64,000 bases of DNA, taken from positions 186,001-250,000 of the forward strand of contig JAITMC010000002.1 of the NCBI GenBank assembly GCA_031277615.1, in the 5' to 3' direction. The translations under genes were made by a program, and so were the position numbers. Source of the stretch: Chryseobacterium sp. Its GTDB lineage: Bacteria > Bacteroidota > Bacteroidia > Flavobacteriales > Weeksellaceae. Of the stretch, positions 36,246-44,415 are shown one piece after another. Each line of letters opens with the position of its first letter. The stretch's first letter is position 1. The notes under the pieces are model-generated. The model saw only the letters and a program-made list of their open reading frames with translations, had not been told where the DNA came from and ran no database searches.

Positions 36246-36250
36246 CCCCA
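36246..36250. repeat. Target site duplication, right copy (CCCCA)
   Basis: Identical to 4778-4782. It follows the ACA terminus of the element directly. Confidence 0.92.
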
Positions 36251-37107
36251 CCCACGAGTGCGACATCTGAAATGGTATGATGTGGGGATCTGAAGGGACG
36301 AACAGTCATTAAAGAGGCTTCTGTTCCGATTTTCCCTGCTACAGAATGTATTTTTGTCGTTTCCAGAGCTTCTTTCAGGGTCAAGGGTGGTAAAATGCTC
36401 GGGATTCTTTTTGCCAGCATTGTTTTTCCGCTTCCGGGAGGACCGATCAGGATAATATTATGTCCGCCGGCAGCAGCGACTTCCATTGCTCTTTTAGCGG
36501 TTTCCTGTCCTTTCACTTCAGAGAAGTCGAACGGAAAATCGTTGATCCTTTCATGGAACTCTTTTTTGGTGTCCAGGATGATTTTTTCAATAGGTTTTCC
36601 TTCATTAAAGAAATCAATGACCTGCTTTATATTTTCTACTCCATATACGTCCAGATCACTCACAATAGCAGCTTCCCTCGCATTCTGAACAGGAAGGAGA
36701 ATACCTTTGAAGCCTTCTTCCCGGGCCTGAATGGCAATTGGCAAAACTCCTTTGATAGGCTGTAAGCTTCCATCCAAAGAAAGCTCGCCCATAATGATAT
36801 AGTCCTGAATTTCTTCAGCTACAATCTGATCGGATGCCACTAAAATACCGACTGCAATGCTCAGATCATAGGCAGAACCTTCTTTTCTCAGATCCGCAGG
36901 AGCCATATTGATGGTAATTTTCTTTCCCGGAATCTTATAGCCTACATTTTTCAGGGCCGCAGAAATTCTGTAGCTGCTTTCTTTAATGGCATTATCGGGA
37001 AGCCCAACCAGGTGGTATCCTACTCCTCCGGTATCTACATTTACTTCAATGGTTATCGTTTGTGCCGCAACTCCGTGAATGGCGCTTCCATAGATTTTGA
37101 TCAGCAT
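36246..37107 (-). pseudogene. comM: comM/yifB 5' part, cut by the transposon
   Basis: Encodes the N-terminal ~287 residues of YifB/ComM: the Lon-protease-like N-terminal domain ([20 protein letters not shown]) and the Walker A loop [17 protein letters not shown]. It runs up to [14 protein letters not shown], where one extra codon and a stop come from transposon DNA. The start at 37107 gives the standard [13 protein letters not shown] beginning. The native promoter is retained but the product would end before Walker B. Natural transformation in this strain is probably impaired if ComM is needed. Confidence 0.93.
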
Positions 37108-37159
37108 AATGTGTTTTTGAAGTAAATTTAATCAATATGCTATTTTGAAAATACGTGCT

Positions 37160-37226
37160 TTTTATGGATAATATTCCGGAATTAAAAGATTGGTGGGAAG
37201 GATTTTAATTAAATAGTGCGTGGAGT
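37160..37226. repeat. Direct repeat flanking the toxin cassette array, left copy
   Basis: About 65 bases around GGATAATATTCCGGAATTAA recur with few changes at 41802-41874. The repeat ends in GCGTGGAGTTTT in both copies. The two copies bracket the toxin-immunity array. The plus strand of this copy encodes MDNIPELKDWWEGF and a stop, possibly the tail of a lost gene. Confidence 0.75.
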
Positions 37227-37352
37227 TTTGTACCAAGATTTTCTGCAATTCTTACTAATTTGTTATTCAGCTTAGATAGTATATGAAATCCTGAAGAATT
37301 CCACTATAATTATATCCAGCCTCAGCAGCTTTTCCTCATTTGAGAAAATAAA

Positions 37353-37374
37353 AAAGCGGCCCGAAGACTGCTTT
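37353..37374 (-). terminator. Terminator copy 1 of the toxin-immunity array
   Basis: AAAGCGGCCCGAAGACTGCTTT folds into a hairpin with a minus-strand T run. It lies 70 bases past the immunity-like gene at 37448. Two sister copies occur at 37858 and 38587. Confidence 0.7.
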
Positions 37375-37447
37375 AAAACTATTCTATCACGTAATTAATT
37401 TTGCCATCAGAAAACTCTTTAAATATTTTCAAATTTTTTAATAATTC

Positions 37448-37672
37448 CTACAAAATTTCGTAATTAACATTTTCTTCTTCAAGTTCTTTAATAGTAGTAG
37501 TAAACTCTGACATTTTACAATCTACAATAATTTGATCGTCTTTTTCATAAGCCTTCATATATTCACTAACTTCTTGTAATGAATGTATAATATCTCTGTC
37601 TCTAAACAATGAAAGGACTTTCAAAAGAATAAGACTTTTATTTTCACTTCTTTTAATTAAAATTTTTTTCAT
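37448..37672 (-). CDS. Small immunity-like protein, paralogue of 38613-38840
   Basis: A 74-residue protein beginning MKKILIKRSENKSLILLKVL. The protein at 38613-38840 begins MKKIIIKKSANPNMNILSVL, and both end in VNYEIL/INYEIE, so the two are clearly related. The open frame is continuous upstream with an orphan toxin tail (37673-37846), so this gene appears fused to debris of a toxin. Small acidic or mixed proteins directly after polymorphic toxins are usually their immunity proteins; the target is not known. Confidence 0.6.
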   Translation of the reverse strand: MKKILIKRSENKSLILLKVLSLFRDRDIIHSLQEVSEYMKAYEKDDQIIVDCKMSEFTTTIKELEEENVNYEIL

Positions 37673-37846
37673 AATATAATTTATATAAAATTCAATTTCA
37701 ATGCCTTCTTTACTTATTCCTTGAAACTTTCTTCCATCTGAAAAAGTAATATTCTCACCAGCTTCTTGTACTACTTTCTTTATTTTATTGATATTCCATT
37801 TACTGGGGGAAAAGATAAGAACATCTGTCTTTGGCTTCTCATAAAA
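37673..37846 (-). pseudogene. Orphan toxin tail fragment 2 (EndoU-like)
   Basis: In frame on the minus strand, without a start codon, it encodes SPSKWNINKIKKVVQEAGEN and EGIEIEFYIN. The sequence is nearly the same as fragment 1 (38260-38577) but truncated before the last ~15 residues. It runs directly into the immunity-like gene at 37672. The W..nKI....EA.eN...G..I..Y pattern resembles the C-terminal half of EndoU-type toxins. Confidence 0.6.
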
Positions 37847-37857
37847 CTAAAAGAAAA

Positions 37858-37879
37858 AAAGCAGTCCCAAGACTGCTTT
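37858..37879 (-). terminator. Terminator copy 2 of the toxin-immunity array
   Basis: AAAGCAGTC and GACTGCTTT pair perfectly around CCAA and are followed by a long T run on the minus strand. It lies just past the immunity-like gene at 37885. Confidence 0.8.
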
Positions 37880-37884
37880 ATGTT

Positions 37885-38247
37885 TTAACTCATAAATACT
37901 TTCCAATCTTTCATTAAGTCTATGACTTCCTGTAACGGCATTTCTAAATCCTGATAAGAAGTAGAGTCATAGTTATCTGCAATGAAATAAGCTGTCTCTT
38001 TATCACATTTAAAATCTCCACACATATAGCCTATTTGCATAAACATAAGATCATCATTTGCTTCTAGCCAAGTTTTGCTGCCGTTTCTTACAGATTCTAA
38101 TATATCTATGATTTCTTGAATATTATCTGGAAATCGAAATTGTCCAACAAATAAAGATAATAACAGGTATTTATCATCTGTTGCTATTGGGCCTGCAATT
38201 TCTTTTCCATCTAATAGACTGTTGGTTTTAAAGTTTATCTTGTTCAT
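37885..38247 (-). CDS. Immunity-like protein following orphan toxin tail 1
   Basis: A 120-residue acidic protein with no recognised family. It contains WLEANDDLMFMQIGYMCGDF and DLMKDWKVFMS. It starts 12 bases after the orphan EndoU-like tail at 38260 and ends at its own terminator, so it is the likely cognate immunity protein of that toxin tail. It is unrelated in sequence to the immunity-like pair at 37448 and 38613, as expected if each cassette brings its own antidote. Confidence 0.6.
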   Translation of the reverse strand: MNKINFKTNSLLDGKEIAGPIATDDKYLLLSLFVGQFRFPDNIQEIIDILESVRNGSKTWLEANDDLMFMQIGYMCGDFKCDKETAYFIADNYDSTSYQDLEMPLQEVIDLMKDWKVFMS

Positions 38248-38259
38248 TTGTTAATATTT

Positions 38260-38577
38260 TTATTTAAAGTAAATATAGGCTGTGGTGATCTCTCTAGTTT
38301 CAGGGCTAATATAAAATTCTATTTCAATTCCTTGCTTAGTAATACCTCTATATTTGTTTCCTTGCTTAAAAGTAATATTCTCACCAGCTTCTTGTACTAC
38401 TTTCTTTATTTTATTGATATCCCATTTGCTCGGGAAAAAGGTATGGGTATCTGGTTTTAATTTCCATTTTCCCATCTCTTTAATCCAGTATTCTATTTTT
38501 GTAAGACGTACGGTTTCTCCAGTTGGGAGGACTTTTGTACCAAGGTTTTCTGTAATTCTTACCAGTTTGTTATAATG
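38260..38577 (-). pseudogene. Orphan toxin tail fragment 1 (EndoU-like)
   Basis: A frame open over about 105 codons and lacking a proper start. It reads HYNKLVRITENLGTKVLPTG, KIEYWIKEMGKWKLKPDTHT, FFPSKWDINKIKKVVQEAGE and GIEIEFYISPETREITTAYI. The FFPxxW..xKI...EA...Y.....I.TAY pattern is that of the C-terminal half of bacterial EndoU nuclease toxins. An internal ATG (38475) could make a 71-residue piece. It is a displaced tail cassette, as seen at CdiA, Rhs and MafB loci, where recombination can swap it onto a full-length toxin. Confidence 0.65.
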
Positions 38578-38586
38578 CTTAAAGAA

Positions 38587-38608
38587 AAAGCAGCCCGAAG
38601 ACTGCTTT
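38587..38608 (-). terminator. Terminator copy 3 of the toxin-immunity array
   Basis: AAAGCAGCCCGAAGACTGCTTT is almost identical to copies 1 and 2, with a T-rich stretch after it on the minus strand. It ends the transcript of the full-length toxin and its immunity gene. Confidence 0.75.
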
Positions 38609-38612
38609 AAAG

Positions 38613-38840
38613 TTATTCTATTTCGTAGTTAATTTTGCCATCAGAAAAATATCCTTTAAATATGTTTAACGCTTCATTTGTGACAATGATATTAACCTCA
38701 CCTACATCTTCATAAGTTTTTTTAAAGTTTGCAATTTTTTCTAACGAATTTATTTCGCTTCCTTCCATATACAATGATTTGAGAACAGATAAAATATTCA
38801 TGTTTGGATTAGCGCTTTTTTTAATAATAATTTTTTTCAT
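38613..38840 (-). CDS. Immunity-like protein of the 812-residue toxin
   Basis: A 75-residue protein (MKKIIIKKSANPNMNILSVL at the start, KINYEIE at the end), related to the protein at 37448. It starts 6 bases after the toxin stop and is followed by terminator copy 3, so it is translated with the toxin. By position it should neutralise the C-terminal domain of that toxin; the mechanism is unknown. Confidence 0.65.
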   Translation of the reverse strand: MKKIIIKKSANPNMNILSVLKSLYMEGSEINSLEKIANFKKTYEDVGEVNIIVTNEALNIFKGYFSDGKINYEIE

Positions 38841-38846
38841 TTTTAT

Positions 38847-41285
38847 TTATTTTATTAACCATTCAACAATTACTTTTTTATTTGTTTTATCTATAACGAT
38901 ATTAGTAGGTTCAACATCTTTACCTAACGCCTTAATTAATGCTTTTCCTGCTGGTGTAGATTTAGCAGATAATATTTTGTCAGCAGTTTCCTCATATACT
39001 TCGATAAAAACTTTATAATTTGTATTTAATGTTCCACCCCCATAGTAACTACCAATAATCTTTTCAAAGCCTATCTTATCTAATAATTTATACATTGCTG
39101 TTGAAACATCTTGACCCTGTATAGATACTTCAAATACATTTTCTAAAACCCCTTTCTCAATTATAGATATTCCTTGCCATAGTTTTTCTCCTGATTCATT
39201 TACAAGATAATGGGTGATGTCTTTTACTCCATTTTTAATAGAAAAGCTATGGCTAAACTTATAGCCTAATTTCAAAAACTTAAACCCTTGAGAATTAATA
39301 TAATCATCTAAAGATTTTCCTAATAATTCATCCAAATACTTAATTGCAGCCTCTTCTCCCATTTCTTCAAGTTCTCTGGCAAAAGTGGCTACCTCTTTTT
39401 TACTCCCCCTAAAAACCGTAAAACCTTTATACTCCAATCTGGTTATAAAGTTTCCATATGGAAGATTCATACCCGCACCAGTTTGCCGGAAACCATCAAG
39501 TTTAGGTTTCAGTCCAAGGTTACCCAATATTTCTGAGGTTTCTTTACTAAAGCCTAATCCCAGAAATTCTTTTGCCTTGGACAATTTGTATCTCGCACTC
39601 AAAAACCATTTTTCCAGCTCATCCCAAACTTTCTTTAAAAAGTCCCCAAATGCTTTACCTCCTTTTGAAAAGAGTTCCAGTAAAGCACTTATCGCTTTGT
39701 ACCCCTGGTTTTTCCCATATTTTGCTGTAGCGGAAAGCGCGGCTCCCACTTCTTTGTTTACTGCTCCTATGATTTCGGCTATCTTACCCAGTTTAGCGGC
39801 TTTCAGAACCTGTGTAAAAGGTATAAAAAAACTTGCAATAAAGGCCACTCCATTTCCCACAACATAAGAAACCCTTACCCAATCGTAATCTTCCTTATTG
39901 TGGGTTTTGCAAAAATCCAACAGCTTATTATACATTTCCTCAACCGCTGCCTTAAGATTTTCTTTAAAATGTCCTCCAAACAAAAAATCATAGATATTAT
40001 CCAGTGTTTCCATTGCTGCCCGAAAATCCTGAGCGCCATTAAAAGGAGCCTCCAGGAGTTCTCCTGCAAATTTTAACAGAGAAGATACAAAATCCACAAT
40101 ACCATTCCAGAGTCCGCATCTGTAAGCAACCCACATTTGTGTTGCTCCTGCCATAAGATCAACAACAGTATTGTTGCCAAGCTGATAAAAAGTTTCTATC
40201 TCTTGGGTAACAAAATCGTTATAATCCCGTATAAAATTCTTTATAGCGGCTGAATATTCTTTAATATACTTTTCTAATATATTGGGCGTAATATCATGTA
40301 AGTCCAACCCTTTTCTATTCTCAAAAAGTTTGTCAATATCATTAATAAGATCTTCAGAAATAGTGATTTTCTTAATGATATTATCTTTGTCAAAGAAGTA
40401 ATCTTCGCTTTGGGTATCCCAGAAATCATCTGATATTTTAAGGTAGTCCAATCCATCCCCTATTTTCTTACATACCCATCCTAAGGCTTTTGCAGGCGCG
40501 GAAACTCCCATCATTACATATTTGAAGAATATGAAAAATCCTTCTGCAATTTTGCTGTTTTCTATATACCCCTTTTTCATGAGTTCTTCCACAACATCCT
40601 GATTGATGCTTGCATATTTGTTTACCGCTTTCATTATTTCGTTATTGAAAAGGTTACTTTTCAGATTTCCTTTTTCATCGGTAAACTGTTGCCGTACTTT
40701 TTCTGACATTCTTCCATAGAGTACAGCTTCGGTCAATATATCTTCATCTGACTCTAAAAACAGAATGACTTCATCATCAGCCGGTTTTACTACCTCATAG
40801 CATTCTTTCACTTTGTTCCCGTCTGTAGAAACAAATAACAAAAGCCTGAAGGCAAGTACATCTTGCCCGTCTCCATAAATTCCGTTATGGTTATTATCGA
40901 AATAATAATTATAAACATTAAACGTATACCCATTTTTATTAATATCTTCAATAATGCTGGTATTTCCTTTCTGAACTATCTTACCATCTACAAAGTATTT
41001 GGAAGCAATGTTATTGGATGTTTGATCATAGAATTTATACGCTGCCAATGGACTAACATTTCTCATTCCTCGAATTGTTTCACCCAGCTGCATATTTTGA
41101 GCGTCATTTTTCACTTTTATAAAATCCTGAAAACTACCATATCCCATCTGTTGCATCATGCCGGGATTATCCAGCGGAATATGATTTTTGAAGTTTGCCA
41201 GAAGCTCTTGCTTTGAAAGATCATCAAAATCTTCTATTTCTTTTAAATATTCTTCGTAAGTCATAATTTTTTGTTTTAAGCTCAT
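38847..41285 (-). CDS. Polymorphic toxin, 812 residues, unknown C-terminal effector
   Basis: The N-terminal half is conserved with the 744-residue toxin at 47517: VKPADDEVILFLESDEDILT aligns with LPNSNQLILFLEINDQYNYS there. A hydrophobic central region (YRCGLWNGIVDFVSSLLKF, GNGVAFIASFFIPF) follows. The variable C-terminal ~200 residues, starting near GFRQTGAGMNLPYG, would be the toxic domain; I do not recognise its activity. No signal peptide is seen, so delivery would be by a contact-dependent or contractile system. It is followed by an immunity-like gene and orphan cassettes. A hairpin (arms 41293-41300 and 41309-41316) lies directly before the start codon and may affect translation. Confidence 0.7.
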   Translation of the reverse strand: MSLKQKIMTYEEYLKEIEDFDDLSKQELLANFKNHIPLDNPGMMQQMGYGSFQDFIKVKNDAQNMQLGETIRGMRNVSPLAAYKFYDQTSNNIASKYFVDGKIVQKGNTSIIEDINKNGYTFNVYNYYFDNNHNGIYGDGQDVLAFRLLLFVSTDGNKVKECYEVVKPADDEVILFLESDEDILTEAVLYGRMSEKVRQQFTDEKGNLKSNLFNNEIMKAVNKYASINQDVVEELMKKGYIENSKIAEGFFIFFKYVMMGVSAPAKALGWVCKKIGDGLDYLKISDDFWDTQSEDYFFDKDNIIKKITISEDLINDIDKLFENRKGLDLHDITPNILEKYIKEYSAAIKNFIRDYNDFVTQEIETFYQLGNNTVVDLMAGATQMWVAYRCGLWNGIVDFVSSLLKFAGELLEAPFNGAQDFRAAMETLDNIYDFLFGGHFKENLKAAVEEMYNKLLDFCKTHNKEDYDWVRVSYVVGNGVAFIASFFIPFTQVLKAAKLGKIAEIIGAVNKEVGAALSATAKYGKNQGYKAISALLELFSKGGKAFGDFLKKVWDELEKWFLSARYKLSKAKEFLGLGFSKETSEILGNLGLKPKLDGFRQTGAGMNLPYGNFITRLEYKGFTVFRGSKKEVATFARELEEMGEEAAIKYLDELLGKSLDDYINSQGFKFLKLGYKFSHSFSIKNGVKDITHYLVNESGEKLWQGISIIEKGVLENVFEVSIQGQDVSTAMYKLLDKIGFEKIIGSYYGGGTLNTNYKVFIEVYEETADKILSAKSTPAGKALIKALGKDVEPTNIVIDKTNKKVIVEWLIK

Positions 41286-41357
41286 GGCTTATGGCGGTTG
41301 GCTTCTTTCAACCGTCATGAGCCTAAAGCAGGTTAATAATTATTGATTAACCAACCA

Positions 41358-41660
41358 TTATAGATGATTGTTTTTGATGCTTTCCATCGAGATCTGTGCA
41401 ATTACCTTTCTTGAATTACGAGTTAATGGAGAAGAAAATGATCTGCCTTGTTTTTCCAGTGCCGGTAATTTTGAAATCCCGACTATATTTTTTACTGCCT
41501 GATCAAAAGCATTGTTTAAACCGGAGCAATGGATAAATCTTAAATTTTCTTTTTTTGTTTCGGCAAACTGAGGATTTATCGTGCTGATAAATCCAAAAAG
41601 CATGTACGATATATTATTGGTCGTGTTGCTATTATTGGAAATTCTATCATTTGTTATCAT
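41358..41660 (-). CDS. Small protein upstream of the 812-residue toxin
   Basis: A 100-residue protein starting MITNDRISNN. A longer upstream frame exists but runs through the direct repeat and is unlikely to be coding. The sequence (NISYMLFGFISTINPQFAET, FIHCSGLNNAFDQAVKNIVG) is not recognised. It precedes the toxin by 72 bases on the same strand, so it could be a chaperone or adaptor for toxin delivery; that is inferred from position only. Confidence 0.55.
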   Translation of the reverse strand: MITNDRISNNSNTTNNISYMLFGFISTINPQFAETKKENLRFIHCSGLNNAFDQAVKNIVGISKLPALEKQGRSFSSPLTRNSRKVIAQISMESIKNNHL

Positions 41661-41801
41661 TTTTTGTAATTTGTTTGTTTTTCTGTATGTAAATATCCAT
41701 CGGGCAAGCGACAGAACTTGTCGTTTTAAAATTTTATTTATAAAAACAATAAAACCTAATCTAAGACTGGGTTTATGAAGTTGTCTGAACTGCAAATCCG
41801 A

Positions 41802-41874
41802 ACTTTTTGTGGATAATATTCCGGAATTAAAAGATGGGGTGGGAAGGATTTTAATTAAATAATGCGTGGAGTTT
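41802..41874. repeat. Direct repeat flanking the toxin cassette array, right copy
   Basis: Matches 37160-37226 with a few substitutions and one small indel (GATGGGGTGGG here, GATTGGTGGG there). The short peptide frame of the other copy is broken in this one. Both copies have the same orientation. Confidence 0.75.
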
Positions 41875-41946
41875 TTTAAGGATGTTGGCACAAGTGGCAC
41901 ACTTGCGCCAGCAGTTGAATAATTTTAAAAACAGGCTGGACATAAA

Positions 41947-41977
41947 ATAAGCCGGCACGAAATCCGTACCGGCTTAT
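41947..41977 (-). terminator. Terminator of the type IX-secreted protein gene
   Basis: ATAAGCCGG (41947-41955) and CCGGCTTAT (41969-41977) form a perfect 9-bp stem with a 13-base loop; a T-rich stretch follows on the minus strand. Confidence 0.7.
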
Positions 41978-42017
41978 CAAGCATAAAAAAACTAACTCAG
42001 GATGATCGTACTGATCT

Positions 42018-42983
42018 TTATTTCTTAATGAACTTATTTTTGTAAACGTTTCCTTTTGAATCAGTAGACAGCACAAAGTAATTACCTGGTACCAGTCTGC
42101 TCACGTCAATGGCTTCGTTATACTGATGCCCGTTTTTCTTCAGGACTAGTTTTCCGGAAACATCGATAATTGAAATTTCGCGGTAGGTTTTGTCGGATTC
42201 TTTTCCGATGTACAGGAATTGTGCAGTAGGATTAGGATACACTTTCAGGTTGTTGTCTTTGGTTTTTACCTCCCCTGTTCCGAGGTTGCTGCAGAACTCA
42301 AAGTTTCCGAAATTCAGTTTGATAAATGATGCTGTTCCTAAAAACTGGCACTGATCCGGGCAGTACTCCGTGCAGGCATAGAATCCATATTCTCCGGATT
42401 GCGTAGCCGTATAGGAATCCCCTGTTTCTCCTTCAATTACACACTCATCACCCACTGATGGCGGTGCAATACTCGGAATACATCTGTACCATGTGTGAAC
42501 TCCATACACAACAGGAAATGCATCGCTGAACTGTACAGATGCTCCGGCACAGATATTAAACTCTCCATCCCCGATCTGCTCGTAAGTTCCGGGCGTAAAT
42601 GTGCTGATCATGGAAGGAAGCCCATACGCATATCCGTCAGCCATAACAGCCGGGCTTTCTGCGGTACAGTCTCCCTGGGTAACCGCTACCTTAAAATAAT
42701 ACAACTGATCATCATATCCGTTGATGGTAAGGGTTTGTGATGTTTCTCCCGGAATAGGCTCCCACGGATTGTTGTTTGGAGTTTCCCACGTCCACTGCTG
42801 CTTGTACCATTGATAGGTACCGAATGCCTGTGTGGAAAGGACTTCATTTTCGGTATCACAGAACAGGATCTTATCCGGATATTTCAGTCCAAGCCTTGGG
42901 CTGGTAATGGTAGGGTTACACTGAGCTTTCAGATTCATGGCATAGATGAACAGAAAAGCTAAAAACATTAATTTTGCTTTCAT
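42018..42983 (-). CDS. Secreted protein with type IX secretion C-terminal tail
   Basis: A 321-residue protein with a signal peptide (MKAKLMFLAFLFIYAMNLKAQ), two Ig-like repeats with paired cysteines (YQWYKQQW, HTWYRC) and a C-terminal Por-type sorting domain: VYPNPTAQFLYI, ISIIDVSGKLVLKK, LVPGNYFVLSTDSKG, KFIKK. Such proteins cross the outer membrane through the type IX system and are anchored or released. The function of the Ig-like part is unknown; adhesion or carbohydrate binding is possible. It is transcribed with the sigma/anti-sigma genes upstream, 38 bases apart. Confidence 0.85.
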   Translation of the reverse strand: MKAKLMFLAFLFIYAMNLKAQCNPTITSPRLGLKYPDKILFCDTENEVLSTQAFGTYQWYKQQWTWETPNNNPWEPIPGETSQTLTINGYDDQLYYFKVAVTQGDCTAESPAVMADGYAYGLPSMISTFTPGTYEQIGDGEFNICAGASVQFSDAFPVVYGVHTWYRCIPSIAPPSVGDECVIEGETGDSYTATQSGEYGFYACTEYCPDQCQFLGTASFIKLNFGNFEFCSNLGTGEVKTKDNNLKVYPNPTAQFLYIGKESDKTYREISIIDVSGKLVLKKNGHQYNEAIDVSRLVPGNYFVLSTDSKGNVYKNKFIKK

Positions 42984-43020
42984 ATATAAATCGTTAAGGG
43001 TTGATCAATAATTTAACAGG

Positions 43021-44415
43021 TCAGTCCAGCATCAGTCTGACTCCGAATTTTACATTGAAGTGTAAAGGTTTTTCTTTATAAATGGTGTTGAGGCCGCTGT
43101 TGTCTTTAAAATGATATCCGATTCCCGGCTCTGCATAGACCCCGAACTTATCAATGATTTTCAGCTGTAATCCGGCTGCGGTATTCACTGAAAACTGTAT
43201 GGGCTTTGAGTGCAGGCGTTCTTCTGATGATTCTTTTACCTCATCGTTCACAATATATTGGGTCTTAAGGTTTCCGGCCACTGGTTTTTCAGCAAGCATA
43301 CCTCCGGTAATATATCCTGTAAATCGTCCTTTTTTGATAACATTATAGTTCACCTGCACCGGAATTCCGATATAATGAACCGTCTGATCTCCTTTAATAT
43401 AGCTGGAGCTGGTCCCAGAATGAAGCTCAGACGAGAGCTTGGTATAGTTCACTCCTGTTCCTATCCCCCATCTTTTCCCGAGGTTATAGTACAGGGATAG
43501 TCCAAAAGTTACAGGAACCTTGTGTCTTATCCTTGCTTCAACTTCCTTGCTTTGGTTGGCCAGTAAAATTTCTGTCAGCGGATCATCATCTACACTGGTA
43601 GCACTCCATACCTCATCCATCATCATGGGGCTTCCGCTCATGGAGGCATATCCGGAAAACTGCTGTTCCGAGGAGTTTGAAGAGGCATTTCCGGTGAGCA
43701 TGCTCAGCATCCATGATTTTCTGGCAGGCTTTTTCATCACTTTAGACTGGTTATGGGCAGCATATTTCTCAGGAAGATTATCCTCAGCAGGAACAGGAAT
43801 TTCTTCTTTTGCATCTTCTTTATTTTCCTGGTTTGTTTCAGAAGCATAAGACTGGGCTGGTGTTGGCTTATTTTCCTGTGGCCATCCGTCAGAAACAGTA
43901 GTTTTCTCTGTATTTAAATTATCTTTTTTATTGGTGTTTTCAAAAATGTTTCTGAATATATTGTCAGTCCAAGTTTTCTCTGAGACCATTTCTTTCTCAG
44001 CAATATGCATTTCAGGACCGGAAATACGTCCATCTTCCGTAATGCTCTGATCGTCTGATTTCACAACATCGTCACCTTTGGATTTCCCCGGATTCCTTTT
44101 TCCGGAATCTACAGCAACATACTGACTGTTTTCTTTTTCACCACTCCTATCAAGTAAAAATTTTCCGGCGAAAAAGAGCAATACGACAGCAGCGGCAATT
44201 CCTGCGGTACGGTACAGCCAGGAATTCTTTTTTCCGACAGGAGCCTGTTCTGTTTTGCCGGTGTCTTCAGAATCTGAATCCCAGCTCAGAGGAACAATCT
44301 TCCCGTTTTTCTTTGGGAAGAGTTCATCTCTGATCTCATCCCACAGTCCGTCCGGAACATCCTCTTCATGGTCTTCCATTTTCCTGCGCAGATCATTGAG
44401 CCACCGGTTATTCAT
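43021..44415 (-). CDS. Anti-sigma-like protein with outer-membrane beta-barrel tail
   Basis: A 464-residue protein. A cytoplasmic N-terminal region (WLNDLRRKMEDHEEDVPDGL) is followed by one membrane helix near 88-107 (LYRTAGIAAAVVLLFFAGKF). A long, disordered, acidic periplasmic linker comes next, then a C-terminal porin-type barrel domain (YYNLGKRWGIGTGVNYTKL, GLQLKIIDKFGVYAEPGIGY). The start overlaps the sigma factor gene by 8 bases, so it is probably the partner regulator. This fused layout is common in flavobacteria. What it senses is unknown. Confidence 0.8.
   Translation of the reverse strand: MNNRWLNDLRRKMEDHEEDVPDGLWDEIRDELFPKKNGKIVPLSWDSDSEDTGKTEQAPVGKKNSWLYRTAGIAAAVVLLFFAGKFLLDRSGEKENSQYVAVDSGKRNPGKSKGDDVVKSDDQSITEDGRISGPEMHIAEKEMVSEKTWTDNIFRNIFENTNKKDNLNTEKTTVSDGWPQENKPTPAQSYASETNQENKEDAKEEIPVPAEDNLPEKYAAHNQSKVMKKPARKSWMLSMLTGNASSNSSEQQFSGYASMSGSPMMMDEVWSATSVDDDPLTEILLANQSKEVEARIRHKVPVTFGLSLYYNLGKRWGIGTGVNYTKLSSELHSGTSSSYIKGDQTVHYIGIPVQVNYNVIKKGRFTGYITGGMLAEKPVAGNLKTQYIVNDEVKESSEERLHSKPIQFSVNTAAGLQLKIIDKFGVYAEPGIGYHFKDNSGLNTIYKEKPLHFNVKFGVRLMLD

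Larger units (their letters stand above)
37108..37447. other. comM upstream region with repeat, toxin-tail debris and a terminator
   Basis: The stretch contains the left direct repeat (37160-37226) and, directly after it, a 46-base fragment (37225-37270) that matches 38532-38577 with only a few differences. On the minus strand that fragment encodes NKLVRIAENLGTKL, part of an orphan toxin tail. A terminator lies at 37353-37374. Confidence 0.55.
41661..42017. other. Intergenic stretch with the right direct repeat and a terminator
   Basis: No gene is supported. It carries the second copy of the flanking direct repeat (41802-41874) and the terminator of the secreted-protein gene (41947-41977). 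Confidence 0.5.

Noticed and set aside
41358-41900. 180-residue reading frame upstream of the 812-residue toxin
   Set aside because: Its first 80 codons run through the ~65-bp direct repeat and intergenic DNA; the ATG at 41660 gives a more natural 100-residue protein.
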